The notes under the pieces: model-generated
Database searches by the model: none
What the model was told of the DNA's origin: nothing
The model's input: only the letters and a program-made list of their open reading frames with translations
In this document: positions 17,899 through 25,901 of the stretch, piece after piece
How the letters are laid out: the number at the start of each line of letters is the position of its first letter
Numbering within the stretch: the stretch's first letter is position 1
Source: Adhaeribacter pallidiroseus
GTDB taxonomy: Bacteria; Bacteroidota; Bacteroidia; Cytophagales; Hymenobacteraceae
DNA: 64,000 bases
Assembly: GCF_003340495.1 (NCBI RefSeq)
Contig: NZ_QASA01000001.1
Span: forward strand, 2,914,001 to 2,978,000
Direction: 5' to 3'
Translations under genes and position numbers: made by a program

Positions 17899-18081
17899 CT
17901 TTTTTGGTTAAAATCTGAATTAAACACGATTAAAAATTTAAAAATTAGTTTCTTTTCCCGCTGCGGTTTTATATGTTTTGAGTAAGAACATCCTCTTCCT
18001 ATCCCCAGGGTTTAGGTAAATTTAAAAAATTAAAATTATTGCCTGATCAACGAAAAACGCTTTTTCTAAAACTTTAAATTT

Positions 18082-18513
18082 ATGGTACAAGTAAATCCTT
18101 ATTTAAATTTTAACGGTACTACCGAAGCCGCTTTCACTTTTTACCAATCCATTTTCGGGGGCGCATTTGTAAACGTTACGCGCTTTAAAGACACGCCGGC
18201 CGGTGATAAACTTTCTGCCACCGACCGGGAAAAAATAATGCACATGGCTTTACCCATTGGCCAAGGCACGATCTTAATGGCCACCGACGCCCTCGAGGCC
18301 ATGGGCCACCATGTAAATCCAGGCAATAATTTTCATTTAACGGTAAGTCCAGGTAGCGAAGCAGAGGCAGATCAGTTGTTTCGGGCCCTTTCGGAAAATG
18401 GCCAGGTAAATCTGCCGTTACGAAAAGAATTTTGGGGAGCTTATTTTGGCATGCTTACCGACCAGTTTGGCATACAATGGATGGTTAGCTACGACCCGAA
18501 TTTATCCGCCTGA
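18082..18513 (+). CDS. PhnB-like VOC-superfamily protein (copy 1)
   Basis: The 143-residue protein opens with VNPYLNFNGTTEAAFTFYQSIFGG, the hallmark of the PhnB/3-demethylubiquinone-methyltransferase-like branch of the VOC fold, and ends with the WGAYFGMLTDQFGIQWMV motif. Despite old annotation names, this branch has no proven methyltransferase activity. The gene at 21995-22432 encodes a close relative (INPHINFNGNAEEAFTFYKSVFGG). A dodecamer copy lies at 18018-18029 in its leader. Confidence 0.85.
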   Translation: MVQVNPYLNFNGTTEAAFTFYQSIFGGAFVNVTRFKDTPAGDKLSATDREKIMHMALPIGQGTILMATDALEAMGHHVNPGNNFHLTVSPGSEAEADQLFRALSENGQVNLPLRKEFWGAYFGMLTDQFGIQWMVSYDPNLSA

Positions 18514-18832
18514 TTTTACCAACCGTTTGTGTCTGACAAAAACAATTTAATTTTTGCTTTTAGATATTAGCTACTTACTTCTACCTGATGCTGAACCGCT
18601 TTAGTTCAGGTTGCCCCCGCCCGTAAGTTCTACTTTGTTACGATAATAGCTTAAACGCAATCTGATAATTATTAATTAAGGCAGAAACTTTACCTGAAAA
18701 TCAGTAATCCCGTTCAGCCTTTTTCTGTTTATAAAAACAAATCTCGATTGTCGTAAATTCACCTAGATCTGTCGTGTTCACCCCCATGCCACCAAAAGGT
18801 TTCCTTTATCTTTGGTACATAAAGAAAGATAC
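18514..18832. other. Spacer upstream of the ArsR gene
   Basis: About 320 bp of mixed composition without an ORF. The last part carries the -7-like box described at 18807-18814. Nothing else stands out. Confidence 0.4.
18807..18814 (+). promoter_or_regulatory. Candidate -7 box deciding the start of the ArsR gene
   Basis: TATCTTTG at 18807-18814 matches TAnnTTTG. Transcription would then begin near 18821, downstream of the possible TTG start at 18812, which leaves the ATG at 18833 as the real start. No good -33 TTTG is visible at the right spacing. Confidence 0.35.
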
Positions 18833-19171
18833 ATGAGACGAGATGTATTTCGGGCCATTGCCGACCCAACCCGAAGAGAAATCATTCATTTGGTAGCTGA
18901 GCAACCCCTAAACATGGAAGCAATTGCCGGGAATTTTAAAAAAAGCCGGTCGGCCATTTACAAACACATTAAAATACTAACCGAATGCGGCCTGCTAGTT
19001 ATTCGCACAAAAGGCCGCGAAAGGTATTGCGAGGTCAAACTGGAAAAGTTAGGCGACCTGGTGGTTTGGGTAGAACCATATCGCCACAGCTGGCAAAGCC
19101 GCCTGATTTCTTTAGAAAGGTTAATCACCCAATCCAAGGCTGCTTATTTGCCCGAAAGCGGGGCTCCCTAG
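18833..19171 (+). CDS. ArsR-family winged-helix transcriptional regulator
   Basis: From the ATG at 18833 the product has 112 residues. The winged helix is classic: RDVFRAIADPTRREIIHLV (residues 3-21), then NFKKSRSAIYKHIKILTECGLL as recognition helix region and a basic wing (RTKGRERYCEV). No metal-binding Cys pair (ELCVCDL type) is present, so it belongs to the metal-independent branch often paired with SRPBCC/AHSA1 genes. It lies among such genes and is likely to control some of them. A TTG-started form seven codons longer is unlikely because it overlaps a promoter-like box. AAAGAAAG precedes the ATG. Confidence 0.85.
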   Translation: MRRDVFRAIADPTRREIIHLVAEQPLNMEAIAGNFKKSRSAIYKHIKILTECGLLVIRTKGRERYCEVKLEKLGDLVVWVEPYRHSWQSRLISLERLITQSKAAYLPESGAP

Positions 19172-19272
19172 CTTCGCGATAGACGCGCAAACAGGGGGCA
19201 GAAAGCACCATTTAATTACCGAAAAAATAAAATTTTAAAAAATTAGCGTTAAACAAAAAACAAACCTAAACA

Positions 19273-19680
19273 ATGGCCACTCAGATTTTCGTGAATTTAC
19301 CCGTGAAAGATTTAGATAGATCCGTCGCGTTTTTTACGCAACTTGGTTACACTTTTAACCCGCAGTTTACCGACGAGAACGCTACCTGCATGATTGTGAG
19401 CGACAATATTTATGTAATGCTGCTGGTAGAAGAGTTTTTTAAATCTTTTACCAAAAAAGATATTCCGGATACAGCTGCCAACGCGCAAGTAATTATTGCT
19501 TTATCTTCCGAAAGCCGGGAGCAAGTAGATGCGTGGGTAAACAAAGCCGTAGCGGCGGGCGCCACCACTCCCAACGAAAAACAAGACCAAGGTTTTATGT
19601 ACGGCTGGGGATTTCAGGATTTAGATGGCCACCTCTGGGAAACCATGTACATGGACCCGCACGCGCTGCACCAAGGATAA
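19273..19680 (+). CDS. VOC-family glyoxalase-like protein
   Basis: The 135-residue single VOC domain begins QIFVNLPVKDLDRSVAFFTQLGY and ends with the metal-side motif DLDGHLWETMYMD. The Glu/His pair of this last motif is compatible with a metal site. Family members act in glyoxalase, dioxygenase or antibiotic-resistance roles; none can be chosen here. It follows the ArsR gene by 101 bp. Confidence 0.85.
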   Translation: MATQIFVNLPVKDLDRSVAFFTQLGYTFNPQFTDENATCMIVSDNIYVMLLVEEFFKSFTKKDIPDTAANAQVIIALSSESREQVDAWVNKAVAAGATTPNEKQDQGFMYGWGFQDLDGHLWETMYMDPHALHQG

Positions 19681-19794
19681 ATACCTGCTTCACTAAGTTT
19701 AGGAATGCCCTTTTCCCAACCCAAATTTTCTTTGCTATTACTACCAACTTTTGCTCTTATTTTCTCAATCACAATTATTTTTAAAACTACTATC

Positions 19795-20202
19795 ATGAAA
19801 AAGACAAAAATTATTTACTGGATTTTTACCGGGTTAATCACTGCTATGTTGGGCATAGGCTCGGTTTATGATGCCATTTCGGCACCCGAGGCCATGGAGT
19901 ACGTAATGCGTTTAGGGTATCCGGGCTATTTGGTTCCTTTTTTAGGAGTGGCCAAGTTGTTGGGCTTAATCGCTATTTTAGTACCAGGCTATCCACGGGT
20001 AAAAGAATGGGCCTACGCCGGTTTAATGTTTGATTTAATTGGCGCCATGTATTCGCATATATCCCGGGGCGATGCTCCCCAAAACTGGGCCCCTATTTTA
20101 TTACCCATCTTGCTGGTAGCGGGCTCGTACATCTATTACCACAAACTGCAAAAAACCACCGAAACCAACAACCTGTCCCGGGTTAGCTTATCGGGCAATT
20201 AA
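19795..20202 (+). CDS. DoxX-like four-span membrane protein (copy 2)
   Basis: I choose the ATG at 19795, which aligns this 135-residue protein with the copy at 16856 (TKIIYWIFTGLITAMLGIG; RLGYPGYLVPFLGVAKLLG; VKEWAYAGLMFDLIGA). An upstream ATG at 19705 would add a 30-residue hydrophobic leader that is probably not translated. Four membrane spans are visible. It is likely co-transcribed with the VOC gene before it and the small gene after it. Confidence 0.8.
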   Translation: MKKTKIIYWIFTGLITAMLGIGSVYDAISAPEAMEYVMRLGYPGYLVPFLGVAKLLGLIAILVPGYPRVKEWAYAGLMFDLIGAMYSHISRGDAPQNWAPILLPILLVAGSYIYYHKLQKTTETNNLSRVSLSGN

Positions 20203-20259
20203 ACCACCTGGGTGTAATTTATTAAAAAATACCTGAACAGCTGAAAAGGCCAAGAGCGC

Positions 20260-20484
20260 ATGGTAGAAGTATTTCGTACAAACGTAAAAGACCAGGACCA
20301 CGCTGTTATCCTGCTCGACCACATTCACCAAACCTTCCGGGGCTACCACGCGAACTTCGACCTGGAAGATTGTGATAATATTTTGCGGGTGGCCAGTAAT
20401 CAGGAATTTATCCGGGCCACCTGCCTCATTAAACTTTTAAGCGAGTTTGGTTACGAAGCCGAGATTTTACCGGACGATTTTTAA
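20260..20484 (+). CDS. Small conserved-looking hypothetical protein
   Basis: This 74-residue soluble protein has alternating beta and helix pattern (EVFRTNV; DHAVILLDHIHQTF; YHANFDLEDCDNILRVAS; AEILPD), which suggests a small ferredoxin-like alpha/beta fold such as heavy-metal-associated-like domains, but without a CxxC. It lies 57 bp after the DoxX gene and 58 bp before a VOC gene on the same strand. I know of similar small proteins in other Bacteroidota but no function. Confidence 0.75.
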   Translation: MVEVFRTNVKDQDHAVILLDHIHQTFRGYHANFDLEDCDNILRVASNQEFIRATCLIKLLSEFGYEAEILPDDF

Positions 20485-20542
20485 ATAAGGGTAATCAAGT
20501 TTTGTTTCAGTCTAAATTTAAACCTTAACTATAGCCAATATT

Positions 20543-20932
20543 ATGTTCAAAAATAGCCATGCATTTAGTGGTTTTTCGGTCGATGATCTGGAAAAAGCCA
20601 AACAATTTTACAGCCAGGTGCTGGAACAGGAAGTTACAGAAGATAACACCATGGGCTTGCTGCAATTGCACTTGGCCGGCCATACCCAGGTGTTAATTTA
20701 CCCCAAGCCTAACCACGAACCGGCTACTTTTACCATTCTTAACTTTCCGGTTGATAACATTGACGAAGCCGTGCAGGAATTAAAAAAACGGGGTGTTGTT
20801 TTTGAAACCTACCAGGAAGAATACTTACAAACGGACGAAAATAATATTTCCAGGAGCAGCCTGGTAGATGTGGCCTGGTTTAAAGATCCGGCCGGTAATA
20901 TCTTGTCGGTTTTGCAGACAAAAGAAGCTTGA
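20543..20932 (+). CDS. VOC-family protein
   Basis: This 129-residue VOC domain contains [21 protein letters not shown] at residues 10-30 and the terminal [16 protein letters not shown] motif. It resembles small bleomycin-resistance/glyoxalase-like proteins. The stop codon is immediately followed by a dodecamer copy at 20932-20943, so the repeat begins inside the stop codon itself. Confidence 0.85.
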   Translation: MFKNSHAFSGFSVDDLEKAKQFYSQVLEQEVTEDNTMGLLQLHLAGHTQVLIYPKPNHEPATFTILNFPVDNIDEAVQELKKRGVVFETYQEEYLQTDENNISRSSLVDVAWFKDPAGNILSVLQTKEA

Positions 20933-21274
20933 AATTTAAAAAAATCCGGTTACCAGGCTTGGTTCTAAAATAGCTGACGCGTAATAATAGATTCCAGGCC
21001 ATCCTGTTTATACGCGTAACAAAAAAGATGTTAGCAGGTCAGTTTTAACTTCTCAGATTATTATCTATTACAAAATTAATAAACAGTTAGTTGAAATTTT
21101 CACACGCTTCGACAATAGACAGAAGCCATCTAAATTGAAAGTGTAAAAGGAAACACGTTGCCTAATGGGTATAGAAATCCTTGCTTCGCTCCAGTTTTTG
21201 CATATACTACCCGTTAACGATCATTGTAACGAGATAATAACAAACCATAGATAATAATTAAAAAATAGAACTAT
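20933..21274. other. Spacer before the RibD-like gene
   Basis: It contains an imperfect inverted pair of ACGCGTA words near 20977 and 21013 and a CCGTTAACG word at 21211. No ORF or terminator of quality is visible. Confidence 0.35.
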
Positions 21275-21847
21275 ATGCGAAAAATAATTTCCTTCATGCA
21301 CGTATCGCTCGACGGTTTTGTAGCCGGACTGAACGGAGAAATGGACTGGATTAAAGTAGATGAAGAAATATTTGATTATGTCGGTAAGCGGATAAGCGAA
21401 GGCGACACGGCCTTGTATGGACGGATGACTTATCAAATGATGGAGAATTACTGGCCTACTGCAGGAACCGAGCCGAACGCGTCCAAGCACGATCTGGAAC
21501 ATTCCAGGTGGTATAACCAGGTTCACAAAGTGGTCTTATCCCAAACCATGAAAGACGCAGGTTCAACCAACACTACCATTATTAGCGATAATCTTGCGGA
21601 TAACATAATTAAGATAAAACAACAGGGCGATAAAGACATCTTGCTTTTCGGTAGCCCCACCGCCACCCATTCCTTAATTCAACTAAACTTAATTGACGGC
21701 TACTGGCTGTTTGTTAATCCAATTGTTCTTGGGCGAGGCATTCCATTGTTCACCGGTATCAAAGAACAGATAAAACTAAAATTATTGACTACTCGACCAT
21801 TTACTGGCGGGGTAACGGAACTAAATTACACCGTAGACAGGCCATAA
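21275..21847 (+). CDS. RibD C-terminal/dihydrofolate reductase-like protein
   Basis: The 190-residue protein begins RKIISFMHVSLDGFVAG, the diagnostic strand of the RibD-C/DHFR-like family, followed by LYGRMTYQMMENYW (substrate/NADPH side) and ILLFGSPTATHSLIQLNLIDGYWLFVNPIVLGRGIPLF, the NADPH-binding second half. It is probably a small NADPH-dependent reductase of unknown substrate; a true folate or riboflavin role is unproven. A GC-rich structured segment follows its stop. Confidence 0.85.
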   Translation: MRKIISFMHVSLDGFVAGLNGEMDWIKVDEEIFDYVGKRISEGDTALYGRMTYQMMENYWPTAGTEPNASKHDLEHSRWYNQVHKVVLSQTMKDAGSTNTTIISDNLADNIIKIKQQGDKDILLFGSPTATHSLIQLNLIDGYWLFVNPIVLGRGIPLFTGIKEQIKLKLLTTRPFTGGVTELNYTVDRP

Positions 21848-21930
21848 CCACCAATGGCGCGCCCGGATTTTGCTTCAGGGGCTGCCGTGCAACCTGGAAG
21901 CGCGGTGCCCCGAAACCGTTAGCGTTGGTT
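21845..21930 (+). repeat. GC-rich structured intergenic segment, attC-like in appearance only
   Basis: This stretch is much richer in G+C than other spacers and can fold: ACCAA/TTGGT at the base and GGGGC/GCCCC inside. It ends with AACCGTTAGC (21914-21923), the same decamer that lies before the orphan gene at 34021. The RYYYAAC/GTTRRRY ends of integron attC sites are not met, so I do not call it attC. Confidence 0.3.
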
Positions 21931-21994
21931 GTATTGGAACACTCTGCGCTCGGACATTCAGAATACTAATTAAAAAAAACTTAAAATAAAAATT

Positions 21995-22432
21995 ATGGCA
22001 CTTATCAACCCTCACATTAACTTCAACGGAAATGCCGAAGAAGCATTCACTTTTTACAAATCAGTATTTGGCGGAGAGTTCGCCACTATTATGCGTTTCC
22101 AGGACATAGCCAGCCCGGAACAGCCCATAGCAGAACATGAAGCCAACAAGATCATGCACATTGCTTTGCCCATTGGTAAAAATGTTTTAATGGCCAATGA
22201 TGTGCCGGAAAGTATGGGCCGGGTAAATGAAAACGAAAACAGATCCAAGATATCCGTTAGCGCCGAAAGTCGGGAAGAAGCCGACAAGTTATTTAACGGC
22301 CTTTCCGCCGGCGGAAACACGGAAGTACCTATTGGCGACAGTCCCTGGGGCTCTTATTTTGGAATGTTTCGAGATAAATTCGGCATTGAATGGATGGTAG
22401 ATTTTGACCCAAAATACAAGGGAAAAATATAG
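21995..22432 (+). CDS. PhnB-like VOC-superfamily protein (copy 2)
   Basis: The 145-residue protein matches the gene at 18082 in length and motifs (INPHINFNGNAEEAFTFYKSVFGGEF at the N-terminus, IMHIALPIG in the centre, WGSYFGMFRDKFGIEWMVDFDP at the end). Duplication within this array is likely. It converges with the minus-strand gene at 22452 with only 19 bp between stops and no obvious terminator. Confidence 0.85.
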   Translation: MALINPHINFNGNAEEAFTFYKSVFGGEFATIMRFQDIASPEQPIAEHEANKIMHIALPIGKNVLMANDVPESMGRVNENENRSKISVSAESREEADKLFNGLSAGGNTEVPIGDSPWGSYFGMFRDKFGIEWMVDFDPKYKGKI

Positions 22433-22451
22433 GCCGAAAACAAAAAACAGC

Positions 22452-22853
22452 TTATTCTACTGCCCGGAAGTAAATATGCTCCGGAAATTTACCAAGGGCA
22501 AATAAGGTAACATCGCAGAGCCAAACCGATTGAATCGCATGATTTTCCGGTTTGTAATAAGCGCCGCCCCCGGGCTCCCCTACTTTCACCCGGTTTAAAG
22601 CTAAGGCACCGGTAAATGGTTGTTCGCTCATTGCCACTACCACCCGGTTTTTGCCTTTTGCCAGAAAATCCAACATATCGTCGGCACCGGCCACCATGGC
22701 CAGGTTGCCTTTTGGCCCCGGATAATCGGGTAAGTCGATGTACCAGGTACCGTGCGGTTCTTTGTAAAAGGCAAATTGTATGGGCTCAAATGCAGTTCTG
22801 GCCCAACCAACCAGCAGTGCAGCGCCCATCAATAATGGCATCCATCCGATCAT
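22452..22853 (-). CDS. Hypothetical protein, possibly DUF6717-like
   Basis: The 133-residue protein starts with a hydrophobic stretch (MPLLMGAALLVGWA) and then has a conserved-looking soluble domain with WYIDLPDYPGPKGNLAMVAGADDMLDFLA and a C-terminal LFPEH-like end (LGKFPEHIYFRAVE). I recall DUF6717 proteins with the WYIDLP...GPKGNLAMVAGAD pattern, but this assignment is from memory. Function is unknown. It lies upstream of the GH63-type gene in the same direction, separated by a hairpin. Confidence 0.7.
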   Translation of the reverse strand: MIGWMPLLMGAALLVGWARTAFEPIQFAFYKEPHGTWYIDLPDYPGPKGNLAMVAGADDMLDFLAKGKNRVVVAMSEQPFTGALALNRVKVGEPGGGAYYKPENHAIQSVWLCDVTLFALGKFPEHIYFRAVE

Positions 22854-22916
22854 AGCTGGTAAACAAAGCCTTATTTTTGAAAGTTTCGCGCAGAATGAAA
22901 CGGACTTATTTAAATT

Positions 22917-22953
22917 AAAATAGTCTATTTAAAAAAATTAAATAGACTATTTT
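22917..22953 (-). terminator. AT-rich perfect hairpin after the GH63-type gene
   Basis: AAAATAGTCTATTTAA (22917-22932) and its exact complement (22938-22953) form a 16-bp stem with a five-A loop. It lies 17 bp past the stop of the gene at 22971 and is followed on the minus strand by TTTAATTTAAA. The stem is weak in GC, so termination efficiency is uncertain. Confidence 0.5.
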
Positions 22954-22970
22954 TAAAATTTGCTGCTATT

Positions 22971-25595
22971 CTAATCTTCTTCTTCGGCCATTTCCAGTAA
23001 TAAATTGGCGATTAAAGCCGTCCAGCCGGTTTGGTGCGAGGCACCTAAGCCCTGGCCGGTATCGCCGTTAAAAAATTCGTAAAATAAATGTTGATCTTTA
23101 AAATGCGGGTCCGCTTGGTAGGGCTCATGGTGAGAATGGTAATGCACTTTACCCGTTTCGTCTTTCTCGAAAAGGTGCAGCAAGCGCCGGGTTAATTCGC
23201 GGGCAATTTGTTTTAAATTTAATTTGTTGCCGGAGCCAGTCGGGAACTCGTAAATGTATTCTTTACCGTAGTATTTATAATATTTCCGGAGAGATTGAAT
23301 AATTAAATAATTTAACGGAAACCAAATAGGGCCCCGCCAGTTAGAATTACCCCCGAACATCGAACTGGAGCTTTCGCCGGGCTCGTATTGAATCGAATGC
23401 TGACGGCCCTGGTAGGTAAACAAGTAAGGATTTTGCTCGTGGTATTTCGATAAAGACCGGATGCCGTAGTTCGATAAAAACTCGGCTTCATCGAGTAAGC
23501 GCTTCAGTACGTTCTCTAACCGGAAACCCCGCATGATCGAAAATAAATGATAACCATTACCATTTTGCGCTTCGATGTGCGAAATGAGTTGCGCTAAATC
23601 GGGGCGGGTCCGGATAATGCCTACAGCGCGCCGCTTAAACTCGGTCATCTGGTTAAAGATTTTGCTATTAATTACCTCCACGGCCAACAACGGAATAACG
23701 CCTACCAAAGAACGAATTCTTAAACGCTGGCTCTTGCCATTATCTAATTGTACAGCATCGTAATAAAAATTATCTTCATCGTCCCAGAGCGAGATATTTC
23801 GTTCGCCAATATTATCCATGGCCCAGCCAATATTTAAAAAATGCCGGAAAAACTTGGCCGCTGACTCTTCGTAAGCCGGGTTTCGTTTGGCTAACTCCAA
23901 CGAAATCCGGAGCATGTTTAACGAGAACATGGCCATCCAACTAGTGGCATCGGCTTGCTGCAAACTTTTAATACCCGGTGGCAAACTGTTGCGGTCGAAT
24001 ACCCCAATATTATCTAAACCCAGGAAGCCACCTTCAAAAATATCGTTGCCGTTGACGTCTTTCCGGTTGACCCACCAGGTAAAGTTCATGAGCAATTTTT
24101 GAAAAGCCCGCTCCAGAAAATCCAAGTCCGAAACCCCGGTTTTTTTCTGGTCAATATCGTACACCTGCCACACCCCCCAGGCATGTACCGGCGGATTGAC
24201 ATCGCTGAAATTCCATTCGTAAGAAGGGATTTGCCCGTTGGGGTGCATGTAATATTCCCGGAGCATGAGTAATAATTGCTGCTTGGCAAAATTTGGATCG
24301 ATGTGGGCGAAGGTGGTGGCATGAAATGCTAAATCCCAGGCGGCATACCACGGGTATTCCCATTTATCAGGCATGGAAATAATGTTACGATTGGTGAGGT
24401 GCACCCAGCCTACGTTTCGTTTATCCAGGCGATAAGGTGCTTTTTCCTTTAATTCCCCGTAGAGCCAACGGTGTACATCAAAATAATAAAATTGCTTCGT
24501 CCAGAGTAGTCCGCCAAAGGCTTTCCGAATTAAATCCTGTTGGGCGGGTTCCATTTTTTCCGGCAGAATAAATTCCCGGTAAAAAGTATCGGTTTCGGCC
24601 CGGCGGCGTTCAAATACGCGGTTAAAGTTAGCCCAGGGTTCAATAATCCGGTTACGCACCAAACGCACTTTAAAAATTACCGAAGATTTTCCGGGCACAA
24701 CGGCTTGCAGCCAAACAGCTGCTTTGGTGCCTTGTTTTTCCGGGTTAACAGTTTCTTTTTGGTTGATGATGTAATCGTTGATACCATCCTTCACAAACGG
24801 AGTTAAGTTAGCCGACTTGTAAATGCGTTCGTTGTTGGTTTCGTTTTCGCAAAATAACTGTTCTCCGGCCTGATCGTGGTACAAGAAAAACGCGCCATTA
24901 CGGGAGGAAGTAGCTTTTAAACAATCCGGGCTTAAAGCTGTTATTAGCGGCCGGGGGTATTCGGGGCTGTGTTTCCAGTAATTTCTAAACCACAAATGGG
25001 GCAATACGTGAATAGGAGCCGCTTCCCCGCCGCGATTATGCACGGTTACCTGCATTAAAATATCGTGCGTGTCAGCTTTGGCGTATTCAATTACAATATC
25101 AAAGTAGCGGCCATCTTTAAATATATCGGTATCCAGCAGTTCAAATTCGGGTTGCCAACGGTCGCGCTTGTTTTTTTCTACTAAATCCGCATAAGGGAAA
25201 GTAGTTTGTGGGTATTTGTACAAATACTTGCAATACGAATGGGTAGGCGACGAATCCAGATGAAAGTACAGCTCTTTTACGTCTTCGCCGTGGTTGCCCT
25301 GGCCATTGGTAAGGCCAAATAATCGTTCTTTTAAAATAGGATCTTGTCCGTTCCAGAAAGCCGGCGCCAAGCACAAAATCTGCTGGTAATCGCAAAAACC
25401 CGCAATGCCTTCTTCGCCCCAACGGTAGGCATTGCTGCGGGCTAAATCGTGGGTCACAAAATTCCAGGCATCCCCGTTGGGGCTATAATCCTCGCGGACG
25501 GTTCCCCATTGACGTTCGGCCAAGTAGGGTCCCCAGCTTTTCCAGTTTCTGTTATTAGGCGATTGTTCTAACCGTTCGTATTCGTTGGTATCCAT
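22971..25595 (-). CDS. GH63/MGH1-like glucosidase
   Basis: This 874-residue enzyme lacks a signal peptide and is cytoplasmic. N-terminal motifs (WGPYLAERQWGTVREDYS, residues 21-38) and the (alpha/alpha)6-barrel region with WEYPWYAAWDLAFHATTFAHIDP (about residue 415) and FEGGFLGLDNIGVFDR (about 525) are typical of bacterial GH63-type proteins related to mannosyl-oligosaccharide glucosidase and YgjK. The Asp in AWD is a likely catalytic acid. C-terminal GHSIQYEPGESSSSMFGGNSNWRGP-like and GDTGQGLGASHQTGWTALIA motifs complete the barrel. Substrate may be an alpha-glucoside or glucosylglycerate; not decidable. Gene start ATG at 25595. Confidence 0.85.
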   Translation of the reverse strand: MDTNEYERLEQSPNNRNWKSWGPYLAERQWGTVREDYSPNGDAWNFVTHDLARSNAYRWGEEGIAGFCDYQQILCLAPAFWNGQDPILKERLFGLTNGQGNHGEDVKELYFHLDSSPTHSYCKYLYKYPQTTFPYADLVEKNKRDRWQPEFELLDTDIFKDGRYFDIVIEYAKADTHDILMQVTVHNRGGEAAPIHVLPHLWFRNYWKHSPEYPRPLITALSPDCLKATSSRNGAFFLYHDQAGEQLFCENETNNERIYKSANLTPFVKDGINDYIINQKETVNPEKQGTKAAVWLQAVVPGKSSVIFKVRLVRNRIIEPWANFNRVFERRRAETDTFYREFILPEKMEPAQQDLIRKAFGGLLWTKQFYYFDVHRWLYGELKEKAPYRLDKRNVGWVHLTNRNIISMPDKWEYPWYAAWDLAFHATTFAHIDPNFAKQQLLLMLREYYMHPNGQIPSYEWNFSDVNPPVHAWGVWQVYDIDQKKTGVSDLDFLERAFQKLLMNFTWWVNRKDVNGNDIFEGGFLGLDNIGVFDRNSLPPGIKSLQQADATSWMAMFSLNMLRISLELAKRNPAYEESAAKFFRHFLNIGWAMDNIGERNISLWDDEDNFYYDAVQLDNGKSQRLRIRSLVGVIPLLAVEVINSKIFNQMTEFKRRAVGIIRTRPDLAQLISHIEAQNGNGYHLFSIMRGFRLENVLKRLLDEAEFLSNYGIRSLSKYHEQNPYLFTYQGRQHSIQYEPGESSSSMFGGNSNWRGPIWFPLNYLIIQSLRKYYKYYGKEYIYEFPTGSGNKLNLKQIARELTRRLLHLFEKDETGKVHYHSHHEPYQADPHFKDQHLFYEFFNGDTGQGLGASHQTGWTALIANLLLEMAEEED

Positions 25596-25901
25596 GCGGG
25601 TGTGGTAAGCGTTGCGTTAAATTAAATAAAATTATTAGGTTAATGGTTAAGGTAAGTAAAGCGGGGCCGGATAAATTGTGCGTCAAGAAAATCAGGCCAT
25701 GTTTAAATTTAATTAAGTAGATGTTTACAAGCTTGTTCCTATTTACCAATCCAGTTATTATCTTTTTAAAATCTGAATAGTACGGATGATCCATTTACCT
25801 ATTATAAATGATTCTTTTATTTACGCAATGACCTCTGACCAGTAATCCGAGAAAATGCAGTAGCTTTTCGGTGATTTTTATTAGTTTAACTATTGCGCGG
25901 A
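25596..25901. other. Divergent promoter region
   Basis: About 300 AT-rich bp separate the divergent GH63-type and DUF5060 genes and must hold both promoters. I cannot name a convincing box in it. Confidence 0.35.

Noticed and set aside
18812-18832. TTG start for the ArsR gene
   Set aside because: The TTG lies inside a -7-like box, and the ATG at 18833 begins the family-typical sequence.
21845-21930. Integron attC site
   Set aside because: It folds, but the RYYYAAC and GTTRRRY ends are absent and no integrase is in the window.
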